Origin: Halanaerobium saccharolyticum
GTDB taxonomy: Bacteria; Bacillota; Halanaerobiia; Halanaerobiales; Halanaerobiaceae
Length of the DNA stretch: 64,000 nt
NCBI RefSeq assembly: GCF_004362045.1
Contig: NZ_SNWX01000004.1
Span: forward strand, 105,396-169,395
Direction: 5' to 3'
Shown here in pieces: positions 1 through 8,472 of the stretch (the first letter of the stretch is position 1; each line of letters starts with the position of its first letter). Both the position numbers and the translations under genes were made by a program. The notes under the pieces are model-generated. The model was not told the DNA's origin, did no database searches, and saw only the letters and a list, made by a program, of their open reading frames with translations.

Positions 1-1
1 T

Positions 2-250
2 CCGCCAATATTTTACTGCAGCTCATGAATATTATCATTTAAAATATAATGTTAATTTAAATGGAAAACAGAAGTCGCTAGAGAAAGAAGCTGATACTTT
101 TGCCTCTTATTTATTAATGCCCCGAGAAGCCCTAAATTTTCATCTAAAAAAAGCTTACTAAAAAAAATAAAATTTCAGAGAGTAGATATAATGAGTATCT
201 AATTGAAGGTGGATATGGCTACCTGGTATTTGGAGATGACGATTATAATG
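2..250 (+). pseudogene. Truncated copy of ImmA/IrrE-type peptidase gene
   Basis: This stretch matches 5959-6467 almost base for base, so it is a second copy of the metallopeptidase gene at 5741-6499. It enters the match at about residue 73, keeps the HEYYH zinc motif, loses 2 bases in the A-run near 147-152 (frameshift), then skips about 255 bases. The jump joins the copy of position ~6131 to the copy of ~6386 through shared AATAA-type sequence. The match ends near 250 with a few substitutions. No open frame survives. The window edge may cut off more of the copy, although base 1 already differs. Confidence 0.9.
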
Positions 251-328
251 TTAATATAGTATAACAAATATATTTTTGATATTTCAATAGAAGTTATATA
301 AAATTAACATTAATGGGGAGGTGCCATT

Positions 329-1471
329 ATGAAAGTGGCAGAAGTAATAGCTAAAAATTTAAAAGAGCTGCAGGATGAATTCAACCTTAACCAGACTGAA
401 ATGGGAGAGATCATAGGGGTTACCAGACAGACTTTTGCAAAGTATTTAGATGGAGAAAGAGTAATGGATAGCGGCAAATTATACAAATTAACCAGATATT
501 TTGATAAAGAGATTGATTTCTTTTTAAGCAAAAAATCAAAAAGAGAAAAAGTATCATTTATGTTTAGAGCCGATGATCCAGAAAATAATTTTGATGACAA
601 ATTAAAAAATAAAATTGCAGAGAAATTTAAATTATATCATGAAATTATAGAACTGAGTGATGACCCAGTAAAAGATTATTTACCAGAAGAATATAAACTA
701 AAAATCGAAGGTAATAAATTAAATGAAAAAGAAAAAACCGCGATAGAAAAAATTGCAGAAAAACAGAGAAGATATATGGGGGTAGATGATGCATTAAATA
801 TCAATGTCTTTACTCTTTTTGAAGAAAATAATATTAATGTAATTGCTCAGGAAATAAAAAATGCTAATTTAGATGCTGTTTCTGCTTATTCTGAAGATAA
901 AGGTGCCTATATTTTTATTAATGACAGCAGAGATATTCCCGAAGAAAGAAAAATCTTTTCTGCAGTCCATGAATTAGGGCACTTAATTCTTCACCGTGAT
1001 CAATACAGCAAAGATATTAATGAGTTAAAGTATGCTAACACCCGGATGAAAGATATAAGAGAAAAAGCAGCAGATCATTTCGCAATGTCATTTTTAGTAC
1101 CTGCTAATGTTTTAAAAAATTATGATTATTATTTTGATGGTTATATTGACCTGGACCTGATTATTGAGAAGAAGAAAGAATTTGGTGTTAGTGCAAAGTC
1201 TTTGATCATGACTTTAAATAAATATGGTTATATAAATGGTAAAATATTAGGTGCTTTATTCAAAAAACTCAAAGAGGCTGGATATGACAAAAAAAAACCA
1301 GAACCGAGGGATAATATAAGAAAAAATGAAAAGCTATTTGCTCTGGTTAGAAAATTAGTTGTCAAAGAAGAAATAACCATTAATAAGGCTGCAGAAGTAT
1401 TAAATATTTCAGTTTTAGAAATGAGAAAACTGGCTAAGAAATGGAAGAATTATGAATACAGAACGGCTTAA
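329..1471 (+). CDS. XRE-family HTH / ImmA-IrrE metallopeptidase fusion
   Basis: A 380-residue protein. Residues about 5-66 form an XRE-type helix-turn-helix (NQTEMGEIIGVTRQTF). The zinc motif HELGH lies at 214-218, with a downstream EKAADHFA helix typical of ImmA/IrrE (COG2856) proteases. A second helix-turn-helix-like stretch (INKAAEVLNISVLEMRKL) closes the C-terminus. Known relatives cleave or inactivate repressors of mobile elements, or act in toxin-antitoxin-like pairs. The start ATG follows a GGGGAGGTG ribosome site. It stands alone, unlike the two-gene version at 5.4-6.5 kb. The biological target cannot be read from the sequence. Confidence 0.85.
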   Translation: MKVAEVIAKNLKELQDEFNLNQTEMGEIIGVTRQTFAKYLDGERVMDSGKLYKLTRYFDKEIDFFLSKKSKREKVSFMFRADDPENNFDDKLKNKIAEKFKLYHEIIELSDDPVKDYLPEEYKLKIEGNKLNEKEKTAIEKIAEKQRRYMGVDDALNINVFTLFEENNINVIAQEIKNANLDAVSAYSEDKGAYIFINDSRDIPEERKIFSAVHELGHLILHRDQYSKDINELKYANTRMKDIREKAADHFAMSFLVPANVLKNYDYYFDGYIDLDLIIEKKKEFGVSAKSLIMTLNKYGYINGKILGALFKKLKEAGYDKKKPEPRDNIRKNEKLFALVRKLVVKEEITINKAAEVLNISVLEMRKLAKKWKNYEYRTA

Positions 1472-1548
1472 AAACTTTAAAGGAGAAACTATAGTATAAG
1501 ATTACTACTCCCAATTTTAACTTTAGAATTTATTTGGAAAATTTTTGA

Positions 1549-1583
1549 AATATATATTGATTCTAGTCTTTATTTAGGGTATA
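1549..1583 (+). promoter_or_regulatory. Promoter of the 1686 gene
   Basis: TTGATT and TATAAT are separated by 17 bp. The A/T-rich sequence just upstream (TTGGAAAATTTTTGAAATA) closely matches the region before the 9136 toxin-like gene. Confidence 0.55.
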
Positions 1584-1685
1584 ATTTAATAAAGGAATTG
1601 CAATTGGGGTTTATAGATATAATTTTATAGACTTCATTATTTACTAAGCTTTTATAATGCTAGTTTAAACTTAGGAGGAAAAGCT

Positions 1686-2339
1686 ATGGATGCTAATATC
1701 CAGCAGGCACAGGTGGTATTATTTTATAATTTTTGGAAGTCATCCAACCTTTTTAAAATAGCTGATTCTTTTGATAAAAGTTTTGCTAATATATTTGATG
1801 GTGGGCAAAAATCAGTTCTGCCAGTAAATGACCAGACCCCTCCTGAAGTACCTCGAATTATTATGTCTTCACAGGATGGAGAATATCAATTTCAGCTGAG
1901 TTCGCTTCGTGCTAACTTTATTATCCAGGGTGAAGTTTCTTCTAAAATTAATAAAGCAGTTGATTTTGCTAAAACAATTGCAGCAGTTTCGCTTAACGAT
2001 TATAACTGGTCGATTAATAGAATTGGGTTAGTCATTAATGCTAAAAAAGAATTTAATAATAATACTTTAAAATTTTTAGATAAGCATTACTTCAGCAATA
2101 ATTTACAGAGCCAGGAAAAACAGAAAGAAATTCATTCATTGATTGAAGATCTCTGGGAAGGTGAAAAAGTTAATCAGTGGCTGCGTTTAAAAGCTGATGC
2201 TAATTATTTGAATATTGTTGTAGATAGAAATCTAGTTCCAGATGATGATAGAGATTTGAGTAAAAGTGATATCTTTCAATACTTAGAAATCTCCAGTGAA
2301 AAAATTAAAGAAATAATTAGTAATTTACCGGATCAGTAA
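1686..2339 (+). CDS. Hypothetical protein, possibly TIGR04255-like
   Basis: I do not firmly recognise this 217-residue protein. It has no signal peptide or membrane segment. The middle section (TPPEVPRIIMSSQDG followed by QFQLSSLRANF) recalls the sporadically distributed TIGR04255 family, but this is only a resemblance. The ATG follows an AGGAGG site. It sits just upstream of the IS110 element. A ribosome site and ATG at 2340-2356 immediately after its stop suggest that another gene followed before the insertion. Its promoter resembles that of the toxin-like gene at 9136, which hints at shared control. Confidence 0.6.
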   Translation: MDANIQQAQVVLFYNFWKSSNLFKIADSFDKSFANIFDGGQKSVLPVNDQTPPEVPRIIMSSQDGEYQFQLSSLRANFIIQGEVSSKINKAVDFAKTIAAVSLNDYNWSINRIGLVINAKKEFNNNTLKFLDKHYFSNNLQSQEKQKEIHSLIEDLWEGEKVNQWLRLKADANYLNIVVDRNLVPDDDRDLSKSDIFQYLEISSEKIKEIISNLPDQ

Positions 2340-2382
2340 GGAGCATTCCTGTAATGAATAAAAATCAATATCGACAAAAAAA

Positions 2383-2445
2383 TACCCCCTTGGTATAATA
2401 CGGAGTATCAGAGGTCATTCTGATCTCTAAAAAACCAAGGAGGTA
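2383..2445 (+). promoter_or_regulatory. Nested hairpin sequestering the transposase ribosome site
   Basis: The outer arms TACCCCCTTGG (2383-2393) and CCAAGGAGGTA (2435-2445) pair at 10 of 11 positions, so the AGGAGG ribosome site is buried in the stem. An inner hairpin pairs ATCAGA (2407-2412) with TCTGAT (2419-2424). Such structures typically keep read-through transcripts from making transposase. Confidence 0.7.
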
Positions 2446-2451
2446 TCTAAT

Positions 2452-3740
2452 ATGAATTATACTCAAAACAAAAAGATTATGCAAGTAAAAGTTTCAACGC
2501 TGGTAGTTGGAGTGGATATCGCAAAGAATAAACATGCTGCAAGATCCTTCAATTTTAGAGGAATAGAATATGATAAAGCAATCTTTTTTGAAAACAATGA
2601 AGCAGGTTTCAAAAAACTTCTACACTGGATTAAAAAAGTAAGTGAGAAGGAAAATAAAACTGATGTAATAGTTGGAATGGAGCCAACAGGACATTACTGG
2701 TTATCCTTAGAGGAATATCTAAGAAGAAAGACAGACTTTTTGAGAGTAGTGGTAAATCCTGCTCATGTAAAAAAGAGCAAGTCTTTAGATGATAACTCAC
2801 CTACTAAAACAGACAGAAAAGATGCTAAAGTCATAGCTAAACTGGTAATAGATGGTAGATATTCTGTGCCACATATACCAGAAAAAGAATATGCAGATTT
2901 GAGAGTAGCAATGACTCACAGAGAAAGACTGGTTAAAGATATAGTAAATCTTTCAAATAAAGTGCAGCAGCTGATAGACAAATATTTTCCTGAGTATAGC
3001 ACTGTTTTTAAAAAATGGGATGGAAAAGCTTCAGTTGCAGTTTTAAAAGAACTCTTTTTACCTGAATTGATACTTGAAAAAACAGAGGAAGAAATAGTTG
3101 AGATTTTCAGAAAAGGTGCTAATAGAGCTGTAGGCATTAAAAGAGCCAGAAAGCTTAAAAAAGCGGCTTTAAGTTCAATTGGTATTAAAGAAGGTGGAGA
3201 ATTTACTCGGTTTGAATTAAGGAATCTACTGGAGCAGTATGAGCTTTTAAATAAGCAGAAAGAACTGCTTGAAGAAAAAGTAGAAGAACTGCTTGAGAAT
3301 ATGGAAGAAGCTAAATATATGGAATCAGTAAATGGTGTAGGTCTAATTACAGTAGCAGGATTCATTGCAGAAGTTGGAAACATAAAGGACTATGATCATC
3401 CAAAACAGATACAGAAACTTGCAGGTTTAAACTTAAAAGAAAACAGTCAGGTAAGCATCAGGGTCAAACCAGAATAACTAAAAGAGGAAGACCTAAATTA
3501 AGAGCATTGCTGTACAGAGTAATGATGCCAATGCTGGCCAATAATCAGGAGTTTAAACAGCTGCATGAATACTATACTACTCGAAGGGATAATCCTTTGA
3601 AACCTAAACAGTCAATGATAGCTTTAGCCTGCAAATTGATTAGAATATTTTTTGCATTGGGTCAAAAACATGTTAATTATGATGGTGAAAAGTTGATGAA
3701 CGATATTGAGAGAAATTTAGATTTACAGGAAGCAGCCTAA
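2452..3740 (+). pseudogene. IS110-family transposase, frameshifted
   Basis: The first frame (2452-3477) carries the RuvC-like DEDD domain (GVDIAKNKH with Asp22, then MEPTGHYW). It then enters the C-terminal transposase_20 domain (VNGVGLITVAGFIAEVGN, QKLAGLNLKENS). The rest of that domain (GQTRITKRGRPKLRALLYR through the FALGQKHV tail) continues in the next frame to 3740. One missing base near 3446-3447 explains the shift; restoring it would give the family pattern NSSGKHQGQTR. The break falls at the SSG motif that holds the catalytic serine. Programmed frameshifting is not usual in this family, so I treat it as inactivated. Confidence 0.85.
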
Positions 3741-3764
3741 GTATTAAGTGTATTGTTGTTAATG

Positions 3765-4075
3765 AGTTAATAAGTTTGTTGATTTAAAAAAGCTTGTTTA
3801 AAGTTGAGTAATAGAACTTTGAAAGAGGAAGACTGGATTAGCCGGAAATTATTTATACCATTAGGGCTTAACCTAAGTTAAGACCCGGTTGAGGAGCAGA
3901 ACCGGCCTCCACCCATGGGAAGGTAGAACGAAGGAATGTTGGGACATAGATCCTGGGAGATATGGGAGGTAAGACCACCATGGTTATGTGGAGATCCAAA
4001 GCGACCATAGAGGAATTTTTTAGAAAAAAGACAGATTTTTTAATCGGGTCGTCTCTATATTTCCAAAAATTAATA
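3765..4075 (+). ncRNA. Candidate bridge RNA of the IS110 element
   Basis: This region has higher GC than its flanks, no open frame and several hairpins. GGGCTTAA pairs with TTAAGACCC (about 3864-3887), CCGGTT (3885-3890) with AACCGG (3900-3905), and ATAGAG (near 4009) with CTCTAT (near 4053). IS110-family elements are known to encode a bridge RNA with target- and donor-binding loops in a non-coding end, and in the IS1111 group it lies downstream of the transposase. The assignment rests on position and foldability only; the loops that would match donor and target were not identified. Confidence 0.45.
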
Positions 4076-4180
4076 TTTATGACTTAAGTTTCTACTTTTC
4101 TGATTCAAAGAAAAATGAAAAACTACGAATGAGCTAGTATTTAAGAGATAAACTTAATTTAAAGAGGGAGGTAGAATATA

Positions 4181-4687
4181 ATGGAAAGAACAACTTCAAA
4201 ATCACCTGAAAATTATTCAATTAATAATAGTGTTTCTTATGTAAGTGAGTTCTTTGATAACAGCAATTTAACTGCTCAGATAAGAGATAATATAAATTCT
4301 TTTCAGCGTATTACAGAGGGCTTAAAAATTACTGACCAATTTAATTTTTCTACTTCAAATTTACTAAAAAATTTATCTAATATTTATAAGGTGCAGACTA
4401 CCGTAGCTAAAGAAGAGAAAGAAATAAGCATTGTAGTTAGTTTGTTTTCAAAAATAGATGGAGTAGAGTCTATTTATGCTAAATATGATAATGGCTATTA
4501 TGATATTAAAATATTTACTACGAATGATAAATATGATGCTGAACTTATGGAACGCTTATTTAACATTGAAGATACTATTTTTGAAGTAATGGGAACTGAA
4601 AATTTTAGCTTTGAATATTTACCTGCTAAATATCTTAGCCCCAAAGACGTTTTATCTGAAAAATATTATATAATTTTTAAAGGGTGA
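4181..4687 (+). CDS. Hypothetical protein upstream of HEPN-like gene
   Basis: I do not recognise this 168-residue protein. It is soluble, with an N-terminal helical half and a C-terminal alpha/beta half (VVSLFSKIDGVESIYAKYDNGYYDIKIFTT). The C-terminal half loosely recalls a degenerate nucleotidyltransferase (MNT) fold lacking the catalytic GS-DxD signature. The ATG follows AGGGAGGT. The next gene starts 4 bases after its stop, so the two are co-translated. Because HEPN toxins are often paired with MNT antitoxins, an antitoxin role is possible but unproven. Confidence 0.6.
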   Translation: MERTTSKSPENYSINNSVSYVSEFFDNSNLTAQIRDNINSFQRITEGLKITDQFNFSTSNLLKNLSNIYKVQTTVAKEEKEISIVVSLFSKIDGVESIYAKYDNGYYDIKIFTTNDKYDAELMERLFNIEDTIFEVMGTENFSFEYLPAKYLSPKDVLSEKYYIIFKG

Positions 4688-4691
4688 TTGG

Positions 4692-5147
4692 ATGGCAGCT
4701 GAAAAGGAACATCTTAAACAGGCCTGGCATAATACAATTTTAAGCAAAGAATTATCTGATCAAAAGCAGGTTCACTATCGTGATTGGATAATCACGGTAA
4801 GTTTTTATGCTGCACTGCATTTTGTTGAGGCATGGTTATCAACTACTGAAATGGTAAGTGCTGTTAAATATAAAAATAGCAATAATGTCAAAGAATCTAT
4901 TCATAAGATTAGATCTGATTTAGTAAAAAAGAATACAGATAGAAGAACTGCTCATAGTTATAAACAATTATATACCATGTCAATGCAGGCCCGGTATTTA
5001 ATGAACAATGGAGCAATTACAACTTATAATTATTTTGATAATTCAGATGCTGAGCGGGCAGTAAGTGATTATCTAGTTAATATAATATCTTATTTCAATT
5101 ATAATGACTCTCAAGATGAATTTGAGATATCGGATATTTTAAATTGA
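4692..5147 (+). CDS. HEPN-like helical protein
   Basis: A 151-residue all-helical protein. The segment YRDWIITVSFYAALHFVEAWL resembles the first long helices of HEPN-type proteins. A later SIHKIRSDLVKK and DRRTAHSYKQLYTMSMQARYL recall small HEPN families with a conserved Arg/His pair. The classical RX4-6H catalytic motif is not clean: Arg and His are 4 or fewer residues apart. It is coupled to the upstream gene and followed by a terminator. HEPN proteins commonly act as RNases in toxin-antitoxin or abortive-infection systems. Alternative: a plain uncharacterised helical protein. Confidence 0.55.
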   Translation: MAAEKEHLKQAWHNTILSKELSDQKQVHYRDWIITVSFYAALHFVEAWLSTTEMVSAVKYKNSNNVKESIHKIRSDLVKKNTDRRTAHSYKQLYTMSMQARYLMNNGAITTYNYFDNSDAERAVSDYLVNIISYFNYNDSQDEFEISDILN

Positions 5148-5187
5148 ACTCTCATTAGAACTTAAAGTTTCTGGTGGGAGTTTTTTT
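5148..5187 (+). terminator. Intrinsic terminator
   Basis: ACTCTCATTAGAAC pairs, with G-U pairs, to GTTTCTGGTGGGAGT and is followed by seven T. The stem sequence resembles the terminators at 19199 and 26614. Confidence 0.8.
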
Positions 5188-5189
5188 AT

Positions 5190-5285
5190 TGCAACAGTGT
5201 TCTTGTGTTGCAGTGGAGATTTGCTAAAATGCAATAATAGGGAATTTTAGTTTGCAACTTTCAAGAATACTACTTTGCAACTTTC
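5190..5285 (+). repeat. Short inverted and direct repeats upstream of XRE operon
   Basis: TGCAACA (5190-5196) is inverted as TGTTGCA (5206-5212). TTTGCAACTTTC occurs twice, at 5251-5262 and 5274-5285, with a 23-bp period. These may be regulator-binding sites; no function is shown. Confidence 0.5.
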
Positions 5286-5340
5286 GGTAATTTTAGTATA
5301 CAACAAATTGAATTATGTTACTTTCTTAATTTTATATTGT

Positions 5341-5374
5341 TTCATTGTAACAAATATGTTACAATGAATATATA
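5341..5374 (+). promoter_or_regulatory. Promoter with perfect palindromic operator
   Basis: TTCATTGTAACA (5341-5352) and TGTTACAATGAA (5357-5368) are perfect inverted arms around AATA. They cover a -35-like TTGTAA (5345-5350), and the -10 TATATA follows at 5369-5374. The position fits autorepression by the XRE protein encoded next. Confidence 0.75.
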
Positions 5375-5400
5375 AGAATTTAAATGAAGGGGTGAGCATA

Positions 5401-5739
5401 ATGTTAAACTATGAAAAGATTGCAAAAAGGTTAAAAGAAGCTCGGGTGGATATGAATTATTCACAGCAGGAAGTAGCTGATTTAATTGGTAAAAAAAGAA
5501 GTCAAATCTCCTACTATGAAACAGGTGCCAGAAAAATTAATTTATCTTTGTTAAACAAATTCTCTAACCTATATGGTAAAAGTATTGAATACTTTGTTGG
5601 AGAAAGAACAGAAGAAGAACAATTAGAGATAGCTCACCGCTCAACTGATATTAAACAGGATGATCTTGAGAAAATTGAATGGGCAAAAAATTTTGTTAAT
5701 AACTTATATGAATTAAAAAATATGCAGGAGGTAAAATAA
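5401..5739 (+). CDS. XRE-family transcriptional regulator
   Basis: A 112-residue protein. Residues about 5-65 form a Cro/C1-type helix-turn-helix (SQQEVADLIGKKRSQISYYE). ATG 5401 is chosen because the AAGGGG ribosome site ends 8 bases before it; the in-frame GTG at 5392 overlaps that site. The gene overlaps functionally with the next one (stop and start 1 base apart), a metallopeptidase. This is the classical repressor/ImmA pair in which the protease removes the repressor when induced. The perfect palindrome in its promoter is its likely operator. Confidence 0.88.
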   Translation: MLNYEKIAKRLKEARVDMNYSQQEVADLIGKKRSQISYYETGARKINLSLLNKFSNLYGKSIEYFVGERTEEEQLEIAHRSTDIKQDDLEKIEWAKNFVNNLYELKNMQEVK

Positions 5740-5740
5740 A

Positions 5741-6499
5741 ATGAGTAAAGCTAATAATCCTCTTGCTGAAACTAGAGCTATAGAAACCAGAAATGAATTT
5801 GGTTTGAGCAATACAGAAGCAATTAATATTTTTGAAGTTTTAAAATATAATGGTAATGTAAGTATTATAAAAATGTCAATTGAGAGTGGATTATATGGTC
5901 TTTTCATCAAAAAAGGTGAGGTGCAGGCAATTTTAATTAATATTAATACCTCGCCAGGCCGCCAATATTTTACTGCAGCTCATGAATATTATCATTTAAA
6001 ATATAATGTTAATTTAAATGGAAAACAGAAGTCGCTAGAGAAAGAAGCTGATACTTTTGCCTCTTATTTATTAATGCCCCGAGAAGCCCTAAATTTTCAT
6101 CTAAAAAAAAGGCTTACTAAAAAAAATAAGAGTAAAATTGATGTATCAGATTGTCTTTATCTCGAAAATTATTTTAAAATTAGCCACCAGGCTCTTATCT
6201 TGAGACTAAAACTGGATAATCATATAAAAAATAAAGAATATCAAAATTTAAAAGATATTAATATAACTAAAGCGGCTAAAAGATACGGATATTCAACAGA
6301 ATTATACTTTAAAGTAAAAACTGATGCAGATATAATCGTAGAATCTGACTATGCTGAATTAGCTGAAGAAGCACTTGAAAATAATAAAATTTCAGAGAGT
6401 AGATATAATGAGTATCTAATTGAAGGTGGGTATGGCTACCTGGTATTTGGAGATGACGATGATAATGATCATAAAGATACTTTAGATGAGCTTGATTAA
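5741..6499 (+). CDS. ImmA/IrrE-type metallopeptidase
   Basis: A 252-residue protein with the zinc motif HEYYH at 81-85 and a downstream KEADTFASYLLMP helix that supplies the third ligand, as in ImmA/IrrE (COG2856). The ribosome site AGGAGGT lies inside the end of the upstream XRE gene. By family knowledge it should relieve repression by cleaving, or provoking cleavage of, its partner. The C-terminus is acidic (GDDDDNDHKD). A decayed duplicate opens the window at 2-250, so this gene or its surroundings have been copied within the island. Confidence 0.85.
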   Translation: MSKANNPLAETRAIETRNEFGLSNTEAINIFEVLKYNGNVSIIKMSIESGLYGLFIKKGEVQAILININTSPGRQYFTAAHEYYHLKYNVNLNGKQKSLEKEADTFASYLLMPREALNFHLKKRLTKKNKSKIDVSDCLYLENYFKISHQALILRLKLDNHIKNKEYQNLKDINITKAAKRYGYSTELYFKVKTDADIIVESDYAELAEEALENNKISESRYNEYLIEGGYGYLVFGDDDDNDHKDTLDELD

Positions 6500-6809
6500 A
6501 GAAAAATTGTAAAAGCATTGAATAGGCAAGTAAAGTTAGATTTAGTTTGATTTCTAATCTTACTCTAATAGGTGAGATATTTTCTTTTTTAAAGCTTTAA
6601 TTTAATGCCGCATAATTCACAAGTGCGAAATTATCAATTTAGATGGTGATAGCTACAGATTAACTTGCAGAGAAATCATTTTTGAAAAGTCTTAGGTGTA
6701 AAATCTTATTTAACGAAAGTGTAAAATATTATTTGATATTTATAGCTAATTAGCAGTTGCTTTTTCATTCTGTTAAAGGTTTTAAAATAAAAGAAATAAA
6801 TTGTAAAGC
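6500..6809. other. Intergenic region between convergent genes
   Basis: No convincing gene. One imperfect hairpin (AGTAAAGTTAGA near 6530 with TCTAATCTTACT near 6556) could be a weak terminator for the upstream operon. The rest is AT-rich with no recognised structure. Confidence 0.4.
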
Positions 6810-7136
6810 TCATAAAATAACACAAGAAAACAAAAAAGAACAAGAAGAGTAGTTTTCCTCCTTGTTCTGATAGTTAGTATTTTCTTCCCAGATATCCGAT
6901 TCTTTTAATTCCCAGGGATCGCCACCATTTTCTTTAAAGATAATAAAATGATGAATCCATGATTTAAAATCTTCCTCTGTAACAGGTAATTCTTCATAAT
7001 TAATTCCGTTCTGTTGATAGAACAGATGGAGCTCTTCTGAATCAATATCATATTTTTCCTGAAAATTTAATAAAACATTTTTTGAGTGTTCTGGTTCTTC
7101 GACAATTTCAAAAACATCTTCTAGATTTATATCCAT
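6810..7136 (-). CDS. Hypothetical acidic protein
   Basis: I do not recognise this 108-residue protein. It is rich in Glu and Asp and has tryptophan-containing patches (FKSWIHHFIIF, GGDPWELKESDIW). The ATG at 7136 has an AAAGAGGTGG ribosome site on the reverse strand, which is the main support for it being real. It has no obvious partner and faces the XRE/ImmA pair convergently. A small antitoxin- or immunity-like role would fit its neighbourhood but nothing in the sequence proves it. Confidence 0.55.
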   Translation of the reverse strand: MDINLEDVFEIVEEPEHSKNVLLNFQEKYDIDSEELHLFYQQNGINYEELPVTEEDFKSWIHHFIIFKENGGDPWELKESDIWEENTNYQNKEENYSSCSFLFSCVIL

Positions 7137-7401
7137 AGGACCACCTCTTTCTCTTACTGTAAGTTTATTTTAATAGCTGACCAATTGATTTGCAAGGAAT
7201 CGGAAGAAAATTCTTCGGTGTTTTAGTATATAAAAAATTAATTATAAGGATTTTCTTGAATAAAACGAACAAATGTATTATAATTTGAGTAGATAGATTA
7301 ATAAACAACTAATAATCTAATTTAAATTCTTTCTTTAACCAGGTAAATATTTCAGTTATTCCAATCGAGAATCTATCAAATAAAAATTAAGGGTGATTTT
7401 A

Positions 7402-8220
7402 ATGAAAAAAGATGCTCATTACTATGCTTTGCTGGCAATGGCCCGTTCTGTTGGAATAGAAAAGGAAACTGCCCACAAAATAGCTTATGCTTCTCAGTTT
7501 GTTGATGATGCCAAAGTAAATAAAATAACCCTTGCTGCTGATAACCCTTCCGACTTACTTTCTCAACTTGGTGATGAAATTATTAATGCTGCCACCTGCC
7601 ATAGTTATTCGGACTTAAGTACATATAATTATTCTTCTATGACGGCCAATACCTCTGCTTTTCATTTTGTCCCTGCTTATGGTCATGGTCAGGTGTATTC
7701 TTATCCTGATATTCCTTATTTAGAGTGGCGATATGAATATGATGCAACTGATAACTTTTCAAGTCAATATCAAGTTAGCAGAGTTAAGAATAATGAAATA
7801 TTTATTGATGCATTCAAAAAAATTAAAGATATTTTACAGAAGTTTTTAGAAAATAATGAACAGTATAGAGATGATTCAATTGTTGAAGTAAATTATGAAG
7901 AATTTCATTCTATTCTTACTACTAGAAAAGTTGAAGAGGAGCGAATAGATGACTGGAAAGACTTTATGCTTGCTAATGGTTTGCTATCTTCTTCAGATCA
8001 AAATATTATTGAATATTATCATAATATGTGGTTAAAGAAAGCTTTTAAAGATTTCATTAACTGTGATTTTGAGAAAAGAATAGTTAATAGGGTACATTTA
8101 GCTGATGATTTTCTGCAGAGTAACTGGTATAAATACTATCAAGGAATTCAGTGGTATAAACAATTATTTTTTAAAGCAGCAGAAAAGAATGGCTTGAGTA
8201 TTCCTAATAGTTATAGTTAA
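7402..8220 (+). CDS. DUF6765-like hypothetical protein
   Basis: A 272-residue protein. The N-terminus (MKKDAHYYALLAMARSVG, then AHKIAYASQFVDDA) and the later AFHFVPAYGHG patch resemble the DUF6765 family, which has no assigned function. The conserved His, Asp and Gln in these patches look like a metal or active site. ATG 7402 is chosen because AAGGGTG sits at proper distance; an in-frame GTG at 7393 overlaps it. A zinc-finger protein gene follows 33 bases later, probably in one transcript. Confidence 0.65.
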   Translation: MKKDAHYYALLAMARSVGIEKETAHKIAYASQFVDDAKVNKITLAADNPSDLLSQLGDEIINAATCHSYSDLSTYNYSSMTANTSAFHFVPAYGHGQVYSYPDIPYLEWRYEYDATDNFSSQYQVSRVKNNEIFIDAFKKIKDILQKFLENNEQYRDDSIVEVNYEEFHSILTTRKVEEERIDDWKDFMLANGLLSSSDQNIIEYYHNMWLKKAFKDFINCDFEKRIVNRVHLADDFLQSNWYKYYQGIQWYKQLFFKAAEKNGLSIPNSYS

Positions 8221-8253
8221 TTTTGTTATATTGGACTTTGAAAGGGGTAAAAA

Positions 8254-8472
8254 ATGAGAAGTTTTTGTCCTGAATGCAGAAAAGAAGTTGAGTATCATAT
8301 TGAAAAGTTAGTTGAGAAAAAAGAGGTTCGGGGTCTGGAATTTGAATATGAGGCAGAAAGAGCTTATTGTAATGAATGTGGATCCGAGATTTTTATTTCT
8401 GAACTTCATGATCAGAATCTTAAAAGAATAGATAAGGCTTATAAAGGTGGTGATTCCCCTGCGCACTTTTAA
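8254..8472 (+). CDS. YgiT/MqsA-type zinc finger protein, short
   Basis: A 72-residue protein with CPEC at 5-8 and CNEC at 39-42, the four-cysteine fold of YgiT-type (MqsA N-terminal) zinc fingers. The family usually continues into a DNA-binding helix-turn-helix after the phrase HDQNLKRIDKAYK. Here the frame ends soon after (GGDSPAHF), so the HTH is missing and the gene is probably truncated. It overlaps a small open frame at 8450. The ribosome site AAAGGGG is good. The lack of a toxin neighbour also suggests decay of a toxin-antitoxin unit. Confidence 0.65.
   Translation: MRSFCPECRKEVEYHIEKLVEKKEVRGLEFEYEAERAYCNECGSEIFISELHDQNLKRIDKAYKGGDSPAHF

Larger units (their letters stand above)
2383..4075 (+). 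mobile_element. IS110-family insertion element (ends approximate)
   Basis: The element is defined by an IS110-type transposase with a hairpin-rich left leader and a long structured right non-coding end. IS110 elements make no reliable target duplication, so the exact ends cannot be fixed from one copy. The position of the structured non-coding end, downstream of the transposase, recalls the IS1111 subgroup. The transposase carries a frameshift, so this copy is probably not autonomous. Confidence 0.7.

Noticed and set aside
2916-3383. Reverse open frame of 155 codons inside the transposase
   Set aside because: Ser/Leu-rich shadow of the transposase coding frame, without a ribosome site.
5190-5285. 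TTTGCAACTTTC repeats considered as a replication-origin iteron set
   Set aside because: There are only two direct copies and no replication initiator next to them.
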